Notes under the pieces: model-generated | The model's input: the letters and a program-made list of their open reading frames with translations, nothing else | What the model was told of the DNA's origin: nothing | Databases searched by the model: none | From: Gammaproteobacteria bacterium HGW-Gammaproteobacteria-11 | GTDB taxonomy: Bacteria; Pseudomonadota; Gammaproteobacteria; Pseudomonadales; Pseudomonadaceae | Direction: 5' to 3' | NCBI GenBank assembly: GCA_002840055.1 | Contig: PGZJ01000003.1 | Coordinates: 1 to 64,000 of the forward strand | Length of the DNA: 64,000 bases | In this document: positions 29,510 through 46,019 of the stretch, piece after piece | How the letters are laid out: each line of letters starts with the position of its first letter | Numbering within the stretch: position 1 is the stretch's first letter | Program-made: the position numbers and the translations under genes

Positions 29510-29579
29510 TTCGCGGCGAGGCCGCCGCTCCTACCGAGTGGGTTGCTAAATTCTGGGGGAGCGGCGGCCTCGCCGCGAA
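29510..29579. repeat. REP-like inverted pair (family A), copy 6
   Basis: TTCGCGGCGAGGCCGCCGCT and its inverse GGAGCGGCGGCCTCGCCGCG lie between the convergent dciA and lpxC genes. Apart from this and the lpxC terminator I see nothing else in 29394-29694. Confidence 0.82.
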
Positions 29580-29641
29580 CAACCTTTCCCACCCCAAGCA
29601 AGCCTGAGCGGATCATAAGAACAGAAATGACTAAATACTAA

Positions 29642-29675
29642 GCAAAAAAAATGGCCACCGAAGTGGCCATTGAAA
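29642..29675 (-). terminator. Intrinsic terminator at the end of the dcw-lpxC transcript
   Basis: On the minus strand AATGGCCAC ttcg GTGGCCATT is followed by a run of T: a perfect 9-bp stem with a stable tetraloop, starting 20 bp after the lpxC stop. Confidence 0.92.
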
Positions 29676-29694
29676 AACGAAACGAAACGATAGA

Positions 29695-30606
29695 TCAGAC
29701 GGCGGCGGCAGGACGCATGAAGGAGATGGGTGCCGTGCCGGCGTCTTCAAAGGTAACGACTTCCCATGCATCCTTGTTGGCCAGCATGGCGCGCAGCAGT
29801 TTGTTGTTCAAACCATGACCCGATTTGTTGCCACGGAACTCACCGACCAGGCTTTTGCCTAGCAGGTAGAGATCTCCGATAGCATCGAGGATCTTGTGTT
29901 TGACGAACTCGTCTTCATAACGCAGACCATCTTCGTTGAGAACACGGTACTCGTCGACCACAATGGCGTTATCTACGCTGCCACCGAGTGCCAGATTCTG
30001 CGAACGCAGGTACTCGATGTCGCGCATGAAGCCAAAGGTTCTGGCCCGGCTGACTTCCTTGACAAAGGAGGTGCTGGAGAAGTCAACGCTGGCAAACTGA
30101 CTGCGACCGCGAAAGACCGGATGATCAAAGTCGATGGCAAAGGACACCTTGAAGCCCTCGAAGGGCAAAAAGCTGGCTGTTTTGCCGTCTTCTTCGACGG
30201 TCACTTCGCGCTTGATACGAATAAACTGTTTGGCGGCATCCTGCTCCTCGATTCCAGCGGACTGGATCAGGAACACAAAAGGACCAGCGCTGCCATCCAT
30301 GATCGGTACTTCTGGCGCACTGAGTTCAACATAAGCGTTGTCGATACCCAAACCGGCCATGGCCGAGAGCAGGTGCTCGACGGTATCCACCTTGGCACCA
30401 TCCTTTACAAGGGTGGTGGACATGGTGGTTTCACCAACGAACTCGGCACGTGCCGGGATCTCGACCACAGGGTCAAGGTCGACACGCACGAACACGATCC
30501 CGGTGCCTACAGGTGCCGGTTTCAGGGTGAGATAGACCTTTTCACCCGAATGCAGGCCTACACCGGTGGCCCGAATAATGTTCTTCAGTGTGCGTTGTCT
30601 GATCAT
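29695..30606 (-). CDS. lpxC: UDP-3-O-acyl-N-acetylglucosamine deacetylase
   Basis: Zinc-dependent committed step of lipid A synthesis. The 303-residue protein has [21 protein letters not shown], the zinc and catalytic motifs VEHLLSAM (His), MDGSAGPFV, and [15 protein letters not shown] with HxxxD. I use the ATG at 30606 to match Pseudomonas homologues; another in-frame ATG at 30615 is closer to GGAAG and cannot be excluded. It is the last gene of the dcw cluster, 114 bp after ftsZ, and is followed by a strong terminator. The C-terminal end (SFMRPAAAV) matches pseudomonad LpxC, relevant to FtsH degradation signals. Confidence 0.97.
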   Translation of the reverse strand: MIRQRTLKNIIRATGVGLHSGEKVYLTLKPAPVGTGIVFVRVDLDPVVEIPARAEFVGETTMSTTLVKDGAKVDTVEHLLSAMAGLGIDNAYVELSAPEVPIMDGSAGPFVFLIQSAGIEEQDAAKQFIRIKREVTVEEDGKTASFLPFEGFKVSFAIDFDHPVFRGRSQFASVDFSSTSFVKEVSRARTFGFMRDIEYLRSQNLALGGSVDNAIVVDEYRVLNEDGLRYEDEFVKHKILDAIGDLYLLGKSLVGEFRGNKSGHGLNNKLLRAMLANKDAWEVVTFEDAGTAPISFMRPAAAV

Positions 30607-30720
30607 GCTTGACATGGCTTCCGCTCTAGTTGCGAATTATTTTCAACAATATTGGCGCACATAATAGCAAGCTACGCCTCAATTGAACACCAATCAGCCC
30701 TATTCGTGTGATTGACAATA

Positions 30721-31917
30721 TCAATCAGCCTGACGACGCAGGAACGCCGGAATGTCCAGATAATCCAGATCATCCGCCGGCTGACTCAGTCTTGCAGCCG
30801 CCGCATTGCCAGCCTGACCGGCGGTATTGCGCATGACGGTAGGACGATCCAGGTCGCGGTAGTTCGGCGCAGCCGCTTCAGCAGCCTGACGGCTGGTTGC
30901 GGTATTACTGACCGGTGCACTGACCGTGGTGTTGTCTACTACCTTGACCGGCTTGTCGACCTTGGCACCCAGACCGGTAGCAACCACGGTAACGCGCAGC
31001 TCGTCACGCAGTTCCGGATCAATAACGGTACCCACGACCACTGTGGCCGAATCGGAAGCAAACTCTTCAACCGTGCTGCCGACTTCGGAGAACTCACCCA
31101 GCGACAGGTCAGGGCCAGCCGTGATGTTGACCAGAATACCGCGGGCGCCCATCAGGTTGACATCTTCCAGCAGCGGGCTGCGGATGGCTGCTTCGGCCGC
31201 TTCACGCGCGCGGTTCGGACCACTGGCGTGACCCGTACCCATCATCGCCATACCCATTTCGCTCATGACGGTTTTCACGTCGGCAAAGTCGACGTTGATC
31301 ATACCCGGGCGCATGATCAGGTCGGCAATACCCTGCACAGCGCCCAGCAGTACGTCGTTGGCCTTGCAGAAGGCGGCCAGCAGACTGGCGTCCTTACCCA
31401 GCACGGTCAGCAATTTTTCGTTGGGGATGGTGATCAGCGAATCCACATGCTGGCTCAGCTCGCGGATGCCTTCTTCAGCAATCTGCATGCGCTTGCGGCC
31501 TTCAAAGGGGAAAGGCTTGGTGACCACGGCAACGGTCAGAATGCCCATTTCGCGAGCAACTTCAGCAACGATGGGCGCTGCGCCAGTCCCGGTTCCACCA
31601 CCCATGCCTGCAGTGATGAACACCATGTCGGCTCCGCGCAGTACTTCAGCGATACGCTCACGGTCTTCCATCGCGGCTTCACGACCGATCAGCGGGTTGG
31701 CGCCGGCACCCAGACCCTTGGTGACATTCGGGCCAAGCTGCAGCACGGTGCGGGCGCTGACGTTCTTGAGCGCCTGGGCATCGGTGTTGGCGCAAATGAA
31801 TTCAACACCTTCGACATTGTTGACGACCATGTGCTGCAGGGCGTTACCGCCACCACCGCCCACGCCGACAACCTTGATGACTGCGTTTTGCGCGACATTA
31901 TCGATTAATTCAAACAT
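30721..31917 (-). CDS. ftsZ: Cell division protein FtsZ
   Basis: Tubulin-like GTPase that forms the Z ring. The 398-residue protein has the GTP-binding signature [10 protein letters not shown] (about 107), the N-terminal [10 protein letters not shown] loop, the T7-loop [15 protein letters not shown], a variable linker (about 320-380) and the conserved C-terminal peptide [15 protein letters not shown] that binds FtsA and ZipA. AAGGAG precedes the ATG at 31917. It lies 87 bp downstream of ftsA. Confidence 0.98.
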   Translation of the reverse strand: MFELIDNVAQNAVIKVVGVGGGGGNALQHMVVNNVEGVEFICANTDAQALKNVSARTVLQLGPNVTKGLGAGANPLIGREAAMEDRERIAEVLRGADMVFITAGMGGGTGTGAAPIVAEVAREMGILTVAVVTKPFPFEGRKRMQIAEEGIRELSQHVDSLITIPNEKLLTVLGKDASLLAAFCKANDVLLGAVQGIADLIMRPGMINVDFADVKTVMSEMGMAMMGTGHASGPNRAREAAEAAIRSPLLEDVNLMGARGILVNITAGPDLSLGEFSEVGSTVEEFASDSATVVVGTVIDPELRDELRVTVVATGLGAKVDKPVKVVDNTTVSAPVSNTATSRQAAEAAAPNYRDLDRPTVMRNTAGQAGNAAAARLSQPADDLDYLDIPAFLRRQAD

Positions 31918-32004
31918 GGTCCATCTCCTTGAGTACTGACTCGATCGTTTCGTTGTTTTACTGCTCTGCCACTTGCGTGACGTTGGCCCGCTTGAGCGGG
32001 TCTG

Positions 32005-33234
32005 TTAAAAATTGCCCTTGAACCAGCGCTTGATACGTAACAGCGGTGATTCGGTATTCTGTTCGCTCTGGGCTGCACTGGCTGCCGCATGCCGGTTGCC
32101 GTAATGCAGCAGGCCGACACTGGTGGCATAAATCGGGTTGCGCACCACATCAGTCAGCCCCTTGAACTCCTGTGGTACGCCCAGCCGCACCGGCATATGG
32201 AAAATCTCTTCGGCCAGTTCAACCGCGCCTTCCATTTTTGCCGTACCACCGGTGAGCACGATGCCGGCGGGGATCATGTCTTCAAATCCGGAACGCCGCA
32301 GTTCAGCCTGAATCAGGGTAAATAGTTCGTCATAACGTGGCTCGACCACCTCGGCCAGGGCCTGGCGCGACAAGTCACGGGGTGGCCGCTCGCCGACACT
32401 GGGAACCTTGATGGTTTCTTCCGGACCGGCCAGTTTGGCCAGCGCACAGGCATAGCGGATCTTGATTTCCTCGGCGTACTGGGTCGGGGTACGCAAGGCC
32501 ATGGCGATATCGTTGGTGACCTGATCACCGGCAATCGGGATCACCGCGGTATGCCGAATCGCGCCCTCGGTAAAAATGGCTATGTCCGTGGTCCCGCCGC
32601 CAATATCGACCATGCACACGCCAAGCTCTTTCTCGTCTTCGGTCAGGACTGCATAGCTGGAAGCCAACTGCTCGAGGATCACATCCTCGACTTCCAGGCC
32701 ACAGCGGCGGATACATTTTTCAATGTTCTGCACCGCGTTCAGGGCGCAGGTCACCAGATGGACCTTGGCTTCCAGGCGCACACCGGACATGCCCAGTGGC
32801 TCACGTACGCCCTCCTGGTTATCGATCACGTATTCCTGCGGCAGGATATGCAGCACTTTCTGGTCGGCCGGAATGGCCACGGCCTGACCGGCATCCAGTA
32901 CCCGGTCGATATCGGCCTGCACCACTTCACGGTCACGAATGGCAACTATGCCGTGGGAGTTGAGGCTGCGAATGTGGTTGCCGGCGATGCCGGCAAACAC
33001 CGAGTGAATCTGGCAGCCGGCCATCAGTTCGGCTTCTTCAATGGCGCGCTGGATCGACTGCACGGTGGACTCGATATTGACCACCACGCCTTTTTTCAGG
33101 CCACGGGACGGGTGCGAGCCGATACCGACGATTTCCAGCTCGCCGTTCGCGCCGATTTCGCCAACCAGAGCCACCACCTTGGAGGTGCCGATGTCCAGTC
33201 CGACGATCATTCTGCTACCCTGCTTGCTTGCCAT
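32005..33234 (-). CDS. ftsA: Cell division protein FtsA
   Basis: Actin-like ATPase that tethers FtsZ to the membrane. The 409-residue protein has IVGLDIGTSKVVALVGE (phosphate 1), the 1C subdomain, VDIGGGTTDIAIF (phosphate 2), GIVLTGGTAKMEG (adenosine motif) and a C-terminal amphipathic helix (LLRIKRWFKGNF) for membrane binding. It lies nine bases after ftsQ. Confidence 0.98.
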   Translation of the reverse strand: MASKQGSRMIVGLDIGTSKVVALVGEIGANGELEIVGIGSHPSRGLKKGVVVNIESTVQSIQRAIEEAELMAGCQIHSVFAGIAGNHIRSLNSHGIVAIRDREVVQADIDRVLDAGQAVAIPADQKVLHILPQEYVIDNQEGVREPLGMSGVRLEAKVHLVTCALNAVQNIEKCIRRCGLEVEDVILEQLASSYAVLTEDEKELGVCMVDIGGGTTDIAIFTEGAIRHTAVIPIAGDQVTNDIAMALRTPTQYAEEIKIRYACALAKLAGPEETIKVPSVGERPPRDLSRQALAEVVEPRYDELFTLIQAELRRSGFEDMIPAGIVLTGGTAKMEGAVELAEEIFHMPVRLGVPQEFKGLTDVVRNPIYATSVGLLHYGNRHAAASAAQSEQNTESPLLRIKRWFKGNF

Positions 33235-33243
33235 AAGTACCCG

Positions 33244-34104
33244 TCACTCCCCCGTTGATTGCTCGGCTACCGGCTCACGCCAGGCCACCGCCATTGCATT
33301 GCTGTAACGCAGGTCGATACGTTCGATGCGCGACCGGTGCTCGGCCAGCATGTGCTGGTCGATAATCAGAAAACGCTGCATCTTGTCGACCAGATTGTCC
33401 CTGCCGAGCAGTACCTGAATCCCGTCCTGGGTAGTCAGAAACCAACTGCCGCGGTCGCGCAACTCCAGCAGTGCAACGCCCTGCCCATAGGGGCGTAAAA
33501 GACGATTGAACTGCTGGTAATATTCCATCACCCGGCGCTTCGCACGCTGCGGACCCACCAACTGCGGCAGATCTGCAAAGGCCTGGATATCCTCAGGCGT
33601 AAAGGCTGTCCCTTCGTTGTTCAACAAGGCCATATCGCCCCAGCGGGCAATCGGCAACTGCTCCTGCAGCTCGATAACCAACTGATCCGGCCAGACCCGA
33701 CTGACAGTCGCACCGGCCACCCAGGGCATCGCAGACAGATCACTGCGGATTGCCTGCAGATCTATCCACAGGAAGCGCTCGTTCAGATACGGCTGAATGA
33801 CGCTCTGTACCGCCTGCGGATCAATGTATTGCAGCTCACCCTGGACGCTGACCAGTCGGATCGGCCGGTCGGCCAGTGGCCACAGGCGATTGCCGAGTTC
33901 ATACAGAGCTACACCCAGCGCTACCAGCAACAGTGGCCAGAGCAGTTGCTTGGTACGATCCACCAGGCCCTGCAGCGACGGGAAACTCAGGGTTGGCCAT
34001 TGACGTGGGGACGACCGGGCCACGCGCACGGCACCGCGGCCCGACGCAGAGCGCCGGGTCGCAGACTTGCCTGCGCGTGGATCCCGAATCAGTATCCCCA
34101 GCAT
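33244..34104 (-). CDS. ftsQ: Cell division protein FtsQ
   Basis: Bitopic divisome protein that links FtsB-FtsL to early division proteins. The 286-residue protein has a basic cytoplasmic N terminus (about 1-52), one transmembrane helix (LLWPLLLVALGVALYELGNRL), a POTRA domain (RLVSVQGELQYIDPQAVQSVI) and a beta domain. The cytoplasmic part is longer than in E. coli but usual for pseudomonads. It lies nine bases after ddlB and nine before ftsA. Confidence 0.95.
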   Translation of the reverse strand: MLGILIRDPRAGKSATRRSASGRGAVRVARSSPRQWPTLSFPSLQGLVDRTKQLLWPLLLVALGVALYELGNRLWPLADRPIRLVSVQGELQYIDPQAVQSVIQPYLNERFLWIDLQAIRSDLSAMPWVAGATVSRVWPDQLVIELQEQLPIARWGDMALLNNEGTAFTPEDIQAFADLPQLVGPQRAKRRVMEYYQQFNRLLRPYGQGVALLELRDRGSWFLTTQDGIQVLLGRDNLVDKMQRFLIIDQHMLAEHRSRIERIDLRYSNAMAVAWREPVAEQSTGE

Positions 34105-34113
34105 GGCCTTTCC

Positions 34114-36474
<2,361 letters not shown>

Positions 36475-36485
<11 letters not shown>

Positions 36486-37548
36486 TGGCGACCTCCAGGC
36501 AGGCGCGAACGACATCCGCCGTTGCAAAGGGTTTGGCCTGACGGCGGGCATTATCGGCCATCGCGTGCAGTGTCTCCGGCTGGGTAAAAAGGCTGTTCAT
36601 CTGTTGGCTCAATTGCGCACTGGTCAATCCGGCCTGCGGCACCAACAGGGCGGCACCGTGGTTAGCCAGATAGGCCGCGTTGGCAGTCTGGTGATCATCA
36701 ATCGCATGGGGTAGCGGAATCAGCAGGCCCGGACGCCCGGCGGCGGCCAGCTCACAGACAGTCAAGGCGCCGGCGCGACAGACCACCAGATCAGCCCAGG
36801 CATAGGCGGCAGCCATGTCGGCAATAAAGGGTTCAACCCGAACACGCAGGCCATGATCCGCGTAGGCATCCAGGGTCGCCTGCACATGCTGCTTACCACA
36901 TTGGTGCAGGACCTCAGGGCGTAGCTCTTCAGCCAGTGCGGCAACCGCAGCGGGCAGCAATTGATTCAATGGCTGTGCACCCAGGCTACCACCGAGGACC
37001 AGCAAACGCGGTGGGCGCAAGCCTGACCAGTCACTAGCCGGTACCGCCAGTATCTCTTCGCGTACCGGGTTGCCGGTAGTACGACGCTTGGGTGTATCGG
37101 TAAAGCTTTCCGGAAAGCCTTCACAGCGGCGGGCGGCAAAGCGCGCCAGTAACCTGTTGGTAGTGCCAACCACGGCATTCTGCTCATGAATCACCAGCGG
37201 GATGCCCTTGATCCAGGCAGCCAGACCAGCCGGCCCCGTGACGTAGCCACCGGCACCTAACACACAGACCGGCTGCAACTGCCTGAGTACGCGCAGTGAC
37301 TGCACCAGTGCCCGGGCAATCAGCCATGGCGCCTTCAACAGGCCAAGCTTGCCCTTGCCGCGCAGACCCTGAATATCAATGTAATGAATCGGCAGACCGG
37401 CGGCGGGAATCAGTTCGGCTTCGATGCCACGACGAGTTCCCAGCCAATGCACTTCATAGCCCTGATCGACCAGCATGCGGGCACAGGCCAGCGCCGGGAA
37501 AACGTGCCCACCGGTACCACCTGCCATGACCAGAATCCGCTTAGTCAT
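36475..37548 (-). CDS. murG: Lipid II synthase (UDP-GlcNAc transferase) MurG
   Basis: Peripheral inner-membrane GT-B glycosyltransferase that converts lipid I to lipid II. The 357-residue protein has [15 protein letters not shown] (about 8-22), [28 protein letters not shown] and the donor-binding [20 protein letters not shown]. The start [15 protein letters not shown] at 37548 overlaps ftsW by 8 bp. Confidence 0.97.
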
Positions 37549-38716
37549 TGACCGCCTCCCGCAACGCCTGACGGCGCTCCCAGTCAATCCGCAACAACAG
37601 GCCGAGGGTAATGCAGCACACCACCAGGGAGCTGCCGCCGTAACTGAGGAAGGGCAGCGTCAGACCCTTGGTTGGCAGCAGGCCAACATTCACCCCGACG
37701 TTGATAAGAATCTGACCAATCCACATGATCGCCAGACCGTAAGCCAGGTAGGCAGGGAACAATCGGCCGGCACGCTCGGCCCAGAGTCCGATATACAGAC
37801 TGCGAACGGCCACGAAGATCAGCAGGGCAAAGGCCGACAAGGCACCAATCAGGCCCAGCTCTTCGGCCAGTACGGCAAATACAAAATCAGTGTGCGCTTC
37901 AGGCAGGAAGAACTGTTTCTGGATGCTGTTACCCAGCCCCAGACCGGTCCAGTGGCCACGGCCAAAGGCGATCAGTGCCTGACTCAACTGGTAGCCCGAA
38001 CCGTAGGGGTCATCCCAGGGGTTGAGAAAGCCGATCATGCGCTGCAGGCGATAGGATTCGGTGACGATCAATGCGCCGGCGGCGATGGTCAGCGAACCGA
38101 ACAGCAGAATAAAGCGGAACAGACCTACACCACCCAGGAACAGCATGCCAACAGCCGCCCCCAGCAGCACCACAGTGGCACCGAAGTCAGGCTCGACAAT
38201 CAACAGGAAGGCCATGGGGAACAACACCATGAAGGGCTTGATAAAACCAAACCAGCGCTCCTTGACTTCGTCCTGCCGGTGCACCAGATAGCCGGCCAGA
38301 AAGACCACCGAAAACAGCTTGGCCAACTCCGAGGGTTGAACGTTGATCGGGCCCACGGCAATCCAACGCCAGCTGCCGTTGACCTCACGACCAATGCCCG
38401 GAATCAGAACGGCAATCAACAGGGCGAAACCCAGAAACAGCAATGGGAAGCGAAACTGTTCCCACAACCGGATCGGGATAGACAGCACACAGACCAAGGC
38501 AGCCAACCCGATCAACAGATAAACAATCTGTCGGGTCATGTAGTACAACGGATTGTTCAGCAGCCCCGCCGCCACCTCGATCGATGCAGAAGACACCATG
38601 ACCAGACCCAGACCGAGCAAACAGAATGCTGCCACCAGCAGCGGCATATCCATGTCGAAACGGCGCTGACCAACCAGCGGACCGGCGTACTGCATCAGGG
38701 TCGAGACGCCGATCAT
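37541..38716 (-). CDS. ftsW: Lipid II polymerase FtsW
   Basis: SEDS-family peptidoglycan glycosyltransferase of the divisome, working with FtsI. The 391-residue protein has about ten membrane segments and the SEDS features NGSWRWIAVGPINVQPSELAK, the catalytic-aspartate region VEPDFGATVV, the loop GSGYQLSQALIAFGRGHWTG and the C-terminal LPFLSYGGSSL. The start MIGVSTLMQYAGPLV at 38716 overlaps murD by 4 bp; the track's 77-residue extension lies in murD. Confidence 0.96.
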   Translation of the reverse strand: MIGVSTLMQYAGPLVGQRRFDMDMPLLVAAFCLLGLGLVMVSSASIEVAAGLLNNPLYYMTRQIVYLLIGLAALVCVLSIPIRLWEQFRFPLLFLGFALLIAVLIPGIGREVNGSWRWIAVGPINVQPSELAKLFSVVFLAGYLVHRQDEVKERWFGFIKPFMVLFPMAFLLIVEPDFGATVVLLGAAVGMLFLGGVGLFRFILLFGSLTIAAGALIVTESYRLQRMIGFLNPWDDPYGSGYQLSQALIAFGRGHWTGLGLGNSIQKQFFLPEAHTDFVFAVLAEELGLIGALSAFALLIFVAVRSLYIGLWAERAGRLFPAYLAYGLAIMWIGQILINVGVNVGLLPTKGLTLPFLSYGGSSLVVCCITLGLLLRIDWERRQALREAVND

Positions 38717-40059
38717 GACAGGGCCTCCACCGCAGCGGCGAAACGCTGACCGCGCTCTTCGAAATTCTTGAACATATCCAGACTGGCGCAGGCTGGTGAC
38801 AGCAGCACGATGTCGCCGGGCTGGGCCAGGGAGCGGGCCTGGGTGACCGCGTCTTCCAGACTCTGTACGCGCAGCAGAGGGGCGCAACCGCTCAGTACCT
38901 GCTCGAGGATCGGCGCATCTCGTCCCAGCAGAACCACGGCGCGGCAATGCTTGTTGACGGCATCGCGCAGGGAAGTGAAATCGGCACCTTTGCCATCGCC
39001 ACCGGCAATCAGCACCTGACGGCCCGTATTGCCGGCGGCAAAGCCTTCAATGGCAGCCAGCGCAGCGCCAACATTGGTGGCCTTGGAGTCATCGTAGTAA
39101 TTGACCCCAGCCACTTCAGCTATCCACTGGCAACGGTGCGGCAGACCGGTAAACTCACGCAAGGCCTTGAGCATGGCCGCCATCGGCAAGCCTGCAGCGT
39201 GCCCCAGCGCCAGAGCGGCCAAGGCGTTGGCCTGATTGTGACTGCCGCGAATCTTCAGTTCCGCTACCGGCATCAGCGCCTTGAACTCAAAAGCCAGGGA
39301 CAGTTGTCCCTGCTCCTCGATCAAACCAAAGCCCTTGAAATCAGGACGCGACAGACCGAAGCTCCAGCACGGCATCTGATCGGCTACCAGTGGCCGCGAC
39401 AGGGCATCATCACGGTTCACCACGATCTGGCGTACGCCACGGAAGATCCGGTGTTTGGCCTGGTAATAACTGGCCAGGCTGTCGTAGCGGTCCATGTGGT
39501 CTTCGCTGATATTCAGCACAGTGGCCACCTCAGCATTCAACTGCGCAGTGGTTTCCAGCTGAAAGCTCGACAACTCAAGCACATAGAGCTCAACCTTGTC
39601 GTCCAGCAGATCCAGCGCCGGAGTACCCAGATTGCCACCCACAGCTACCCGCTTGCCGGCAGCCTTGGCCATATCACCGACCAGGGTAGTGACAGTGCTT
39701 TTCGCGTTCGAGCCGGTGATAGCGACAATCGGTGCCTGGGCGGCCCGGGCAAAGAGTTCGATATCGCCGACAATGCTGACCCCGGCCGCCTTGGCGGCCA
39801 AGAGTGCTGGCGCTGACAGCGCTATGCCGGGGCTGACAATCAGTTCGCCAGCAGCACACAGCAATTGCTCATCCAGCTCGCCAAGAAACAGGTCGGCCAT
39901 CGGCGCAAAGCGCTTCAGCTGCTCCAGGCCGGGCGGGTTACTGCGGGTGTCACAAACCGCAAAGGGAATGCCACGGCCGGCCAAATAGCGCGCAACCGCC
40001 AGCCCGGTACTGCCGAGTCCGACGATAATCCGCTTTTTATCCGTGGTAATCAGTGACAC
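38713..40059 (-). CDS. murD: UDP-N-acetylmuramoyl-L-alanine--D-glutamate ligase
   Basis: Adds D-glutamate to the stem peptide. The 448-residue Mur ligase has VGLGSTGLAVARYL (UDP-binding, Rossmann), the P-loop ITGSNAKSTVTTLVGDM, NISEDHMDRYDS, and DDSKATNVGAALAA. It starts with GTG at 40059, with GAGGAG upstream. It lies 11 bp after mraY. P-loop GSNAKST replaces the more common GTNGKST, as in other pseudomonad MurD proteins to my knowledge. Confidence 0.96.
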   Translation of the reverse strand: MSLITTDKKRIIVGLGSTGLAVARYLAGRGIPFAVCDTRSNPPGLEQLKRFAPMADLFLGELDEQLLCAAGELIVSPGIALSAPALLAAKAAGVSIVGDIELFARAAQAPIVAITGSNAKSTVTTLVGDMAKAAGKRVAVGGNLGTPALDLLDDKVELYVLELSSFQLETTAQLNAEVATVLNISEDHMDRYDSLASYYQAKHRIFRGVRQIVVNRDDALSRPLVADQMPCWSFGLSRPDFKGFGLIEEQGQLSLAFEFKALMPVAELKIRGSHNQANALAALALGHAAGLPMAAMLKALREFTGLPHRCQWIAEVAGVNYYDDSKATNVGAALAAIEGFAAGNTGRQVLIAGGDGKGADFTSLRDAVNKHCRAVVLLGRDAPILEQVLSGCAPLLRVQSLEDAVTQARSLAQPGDIVLLSPACASLDMFKNFEERGQRFAAAVEALS

Positions 40060-40070
40060 CTTTCAGCTCC

Positions 40071-41153
40071 TCAACGCAGTTTCAATGTTGCCAGACCAAT
40101 CAGCACCAGAATCACGGTGATGATCCAGAAGCGCACAATGACCCGTGGTTCGGGCCAGCCTTTCAACTCAAAGTGATGATGAATCGGCGCCATGCGAAAT
40201 ACCCGGCGCCCGGTCAGCTTGAACGACGCCACCTGAACTATTACCGAGAGGGTTTCCACGACAAAGATGCCGCCCATGATGAACAACACGATTTCCTGCC
40301 GCACAATCACGGCGATAACGCCCAGAGCGGCACCCAGAGCCAGTGCCCCGACGTCACCCATGAAGACCTGGGCCGGGTAGGTGTTGAACCAGAGAAAGCC
40401 CAGACCCGCCCCGACCAGCGCTCCACAGAAGATGATCAGTTCGCCGGCACCGGCCACATGGGGAATCAGCAGGTATTCGGCGAAACGGATGTTGCCTGAC
40501 AGGTAAGCAAAGATACCGAGGGCACCACCGACCATCACTGTCGGCATGATGGCCAGACCGTCCAGACCATCGGTCAGGTTGACCGCATTGCTGGAGCCGA
40601 CAATGACGAAATAGGTCAGTACGATAAAGAGCATGCCCAACTGAAATTCCACCTGCTTGAAGAAAGGCACGATCAGCGTGGTTTCAACCGGCGTCTTGGC
40701 GGCCAGGTACAGCACGATTGCCGCTGCCAGTCCAAACACCGACTGCCAGAAATACTTCCAGCGAGACGGCAGACCGCGCGAGTTCTTCTCGATTACCTTG
40801 CGGTAGTCATCAACCCAGCCAATCGCACCAAAACTGATGGTCACACCCAACACAACCCAGACATACAGATTGCTCAGGTCCGACCAGAGCAAGGTACTGA
40901 CGGCAATGGCCACCAGAATCAGTGCACCACCCATGGTCGGTGTGCCTTTTTTCGACAGGTGCGACTGTGGTCCGTCATTGCGTACCGACTGGCCAATCTG
41001 ACGGGTCTGCAGGGTACGAATCATCCAGGGACCGAGGAACAATGCCAGGCCCAGAGCCGTCAGCACGCCAAGAATGCCGCGCAGGGTCAGGTACTGGAAT
41101 ACCGCGAATCCGCTGTAGAACTGCTGCAGGTATTGGGTCAGGAGTAACAACAT
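40071..41153 (-). CDS. mraY: Phospho-N-acetylmuramoyl-pentapeptide transferase
   Basis: Polytopic enzyme that makes lipid I from UDP-MurNAc-pentapeptide and undecaprenyl phosphate. The 360-residue protein has about ten membrane segments and the MraY motifs [20 protein letters not shown] (catalytic aspartates), [13 protein letters not shown] and [15 protein letters not shown] (HHH motif). It starts one base after murF ends and has only a weak AAGG upstream, so translation may depend on coupling to murF. Confidence 0.98.
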   Translation of the reverse strand: MLLLLTQYLQQFYSGFAVFQYLTLRGILGVLTALGLALFLGPWMIRTLQTRQIGQSVRNDGPQSHLSKKGTPTMGGALILVAIAVSTLLWSDLSNLYVWVVLGVTISFGAIGWVDDYRKVIEKNSRGLPSRWKYFWQSVFGLAAAIVLYLAAKTPVETTLIVPFFKQVEFQLGMLFIVLTYFVIVGSSNAVNLTDGLDGLAIMPTVMVGGALGIFAYLSGNIRFAEYLLIPHVAGAGELIIFCGALVGAGLGFLWFNTYPAQVFMGDVGALALGAALGVIAVIVRQEIVLFIMGGIFVVETLSVIVQVASFKLTGRRVFRMAPIHHHFELKGWPEPRVIVRFWIITVILVLIGLATLKLR

Positions 41154-41154
41154 A

Positions 41155-42532
41155 TCAGCTGGCCTTATGCTTGTTATTGTCGGTTTCAGCGTCAGTAACC
41201 AGACCGGCTACCACTTCATCCATGCCCGCCGTGCGTGAGCCTTTTACCAGCACGCGGACATTGGCATTCAATTCATTGCGCAGGGCCGCTATCAGCGCCG
41301 CCTTGCTGTCAAACAACTGGGCACCCTGACCGAAGGCTTCAAAGCTCAAGGCCGACAAGGTGCCAACGGCATACAAGGCATCGACACCCTTTTCCCGGGC
41401 ATAGAGCCCAACCTCACGGTGACTTTGCTGTTCCCACTCGCCCAGCTCGCCCATGTCGCCCAGTACCAGCACGCGGAAGCCACCCAGGTCGACGAGCAAA
41501 TCAATAGCCGCCATGACCGAAGCCGGATTGGCGTTGTAGCTGTCATCGATCACCAGCGCGCCATTCAAACCTTGGCGCGGACAACCACGGCCACTGACCG
41601 GCTGCAGCTTGCTCAGGCCACGGCGAATGGTTTCCAGCTCGCAGCCAAGTTCCAATGCTGCACCGGCGGCGGCCAGCACGTTGGCAATGTTGTGCCGACC
41701 CAGCAGGTTCATCTGCACGGTAATCGAGCCCTTGGGGGTGACCAGCAGAAAACCCGGACAGCCACGGGCGTCCAGCTTGACTGACTCGGCACGCAACTCG
41801 GCAGTCGGGTTATGCATGCTGAACGCCAGCGATTTGCGCTTGCCCAGCAGTTGATACCACTGCTCGAACCAGGGGCTGTCGAGGTTGATCACCGCCTGAC
41901 CATCAGCGGGCAGACCCGATAGAATTTCCGACTTGGCCAGGGCAATGTTTTCCGGACTGCCAAAACGACCGACATGCGCCATCCCGGCATTGGTCAGGAT
42001 GCTGACGCTGGGGCGCGCCAACTGCATGCAGTAGTTGATATCACCCACCTGGGCTGCACCCATTTCGATCACGGCGAATTGATGCTCAGGTTGCAACTCG
42101 AGCAGGGTCAGTGGTACGCCCAGTTCGTTATTCAGGTTGCCACGGGTGGCCAGCACCGGGCCGCGTTCACGCAGCATGGCGGCAAGCATCTCCTTGACCG
42201 TGGTTTTGCCGCTCGAACCGGTAATCCCCACCACCGGGCCAGTAAAGGCATTGCGCGCCAGTGCGCCAAGTTGTCCCAGGGCATAGCGGCAGTCATGCAC
42301 CAGCAGCTGCGGCAGCGGGTCGTCCACCAGGTAACTGACCATGGCGGCAGCCGCACCGTTTTCACGGGCCTGCGCCAGGTAGTCGTGACCATCCACCTGG
42401 TTACCGGTGAGGGCGACAAACAACCCGCCTGGCTGTACCTGGCGGGCGTCAATGCTGACGCTATTGAACGTCGCATCAGCGCCGGGCAGACTGGCCAGCA
42501 GCGGCTTCAACAGGTCTGACAAACGCATTGAT

Positions 42533-42540
<8 letters not shown>
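41155..42540 (-). CDS. murF: UDP-MurNAc-tripeptide--D-alanyl-D-alanine ligase
   Basis: Adds D-Ala-D-Ala to complete the pentapeptide. The 461-residue Mur ligase has [19 protein letters not shown], the P-loop [32 protein letters not shown] and [15 protein letters not shown]. The ATG at 42540 has GGGAG seven bases upstream and overlaps murE by 8 bp; the later in-frame ATG at 42528 is less well placed. Confidence 0.96.
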
Positions 42541-46015
<3,475 letters not shown>

Positions 46016-46019
<4 letters not shown>
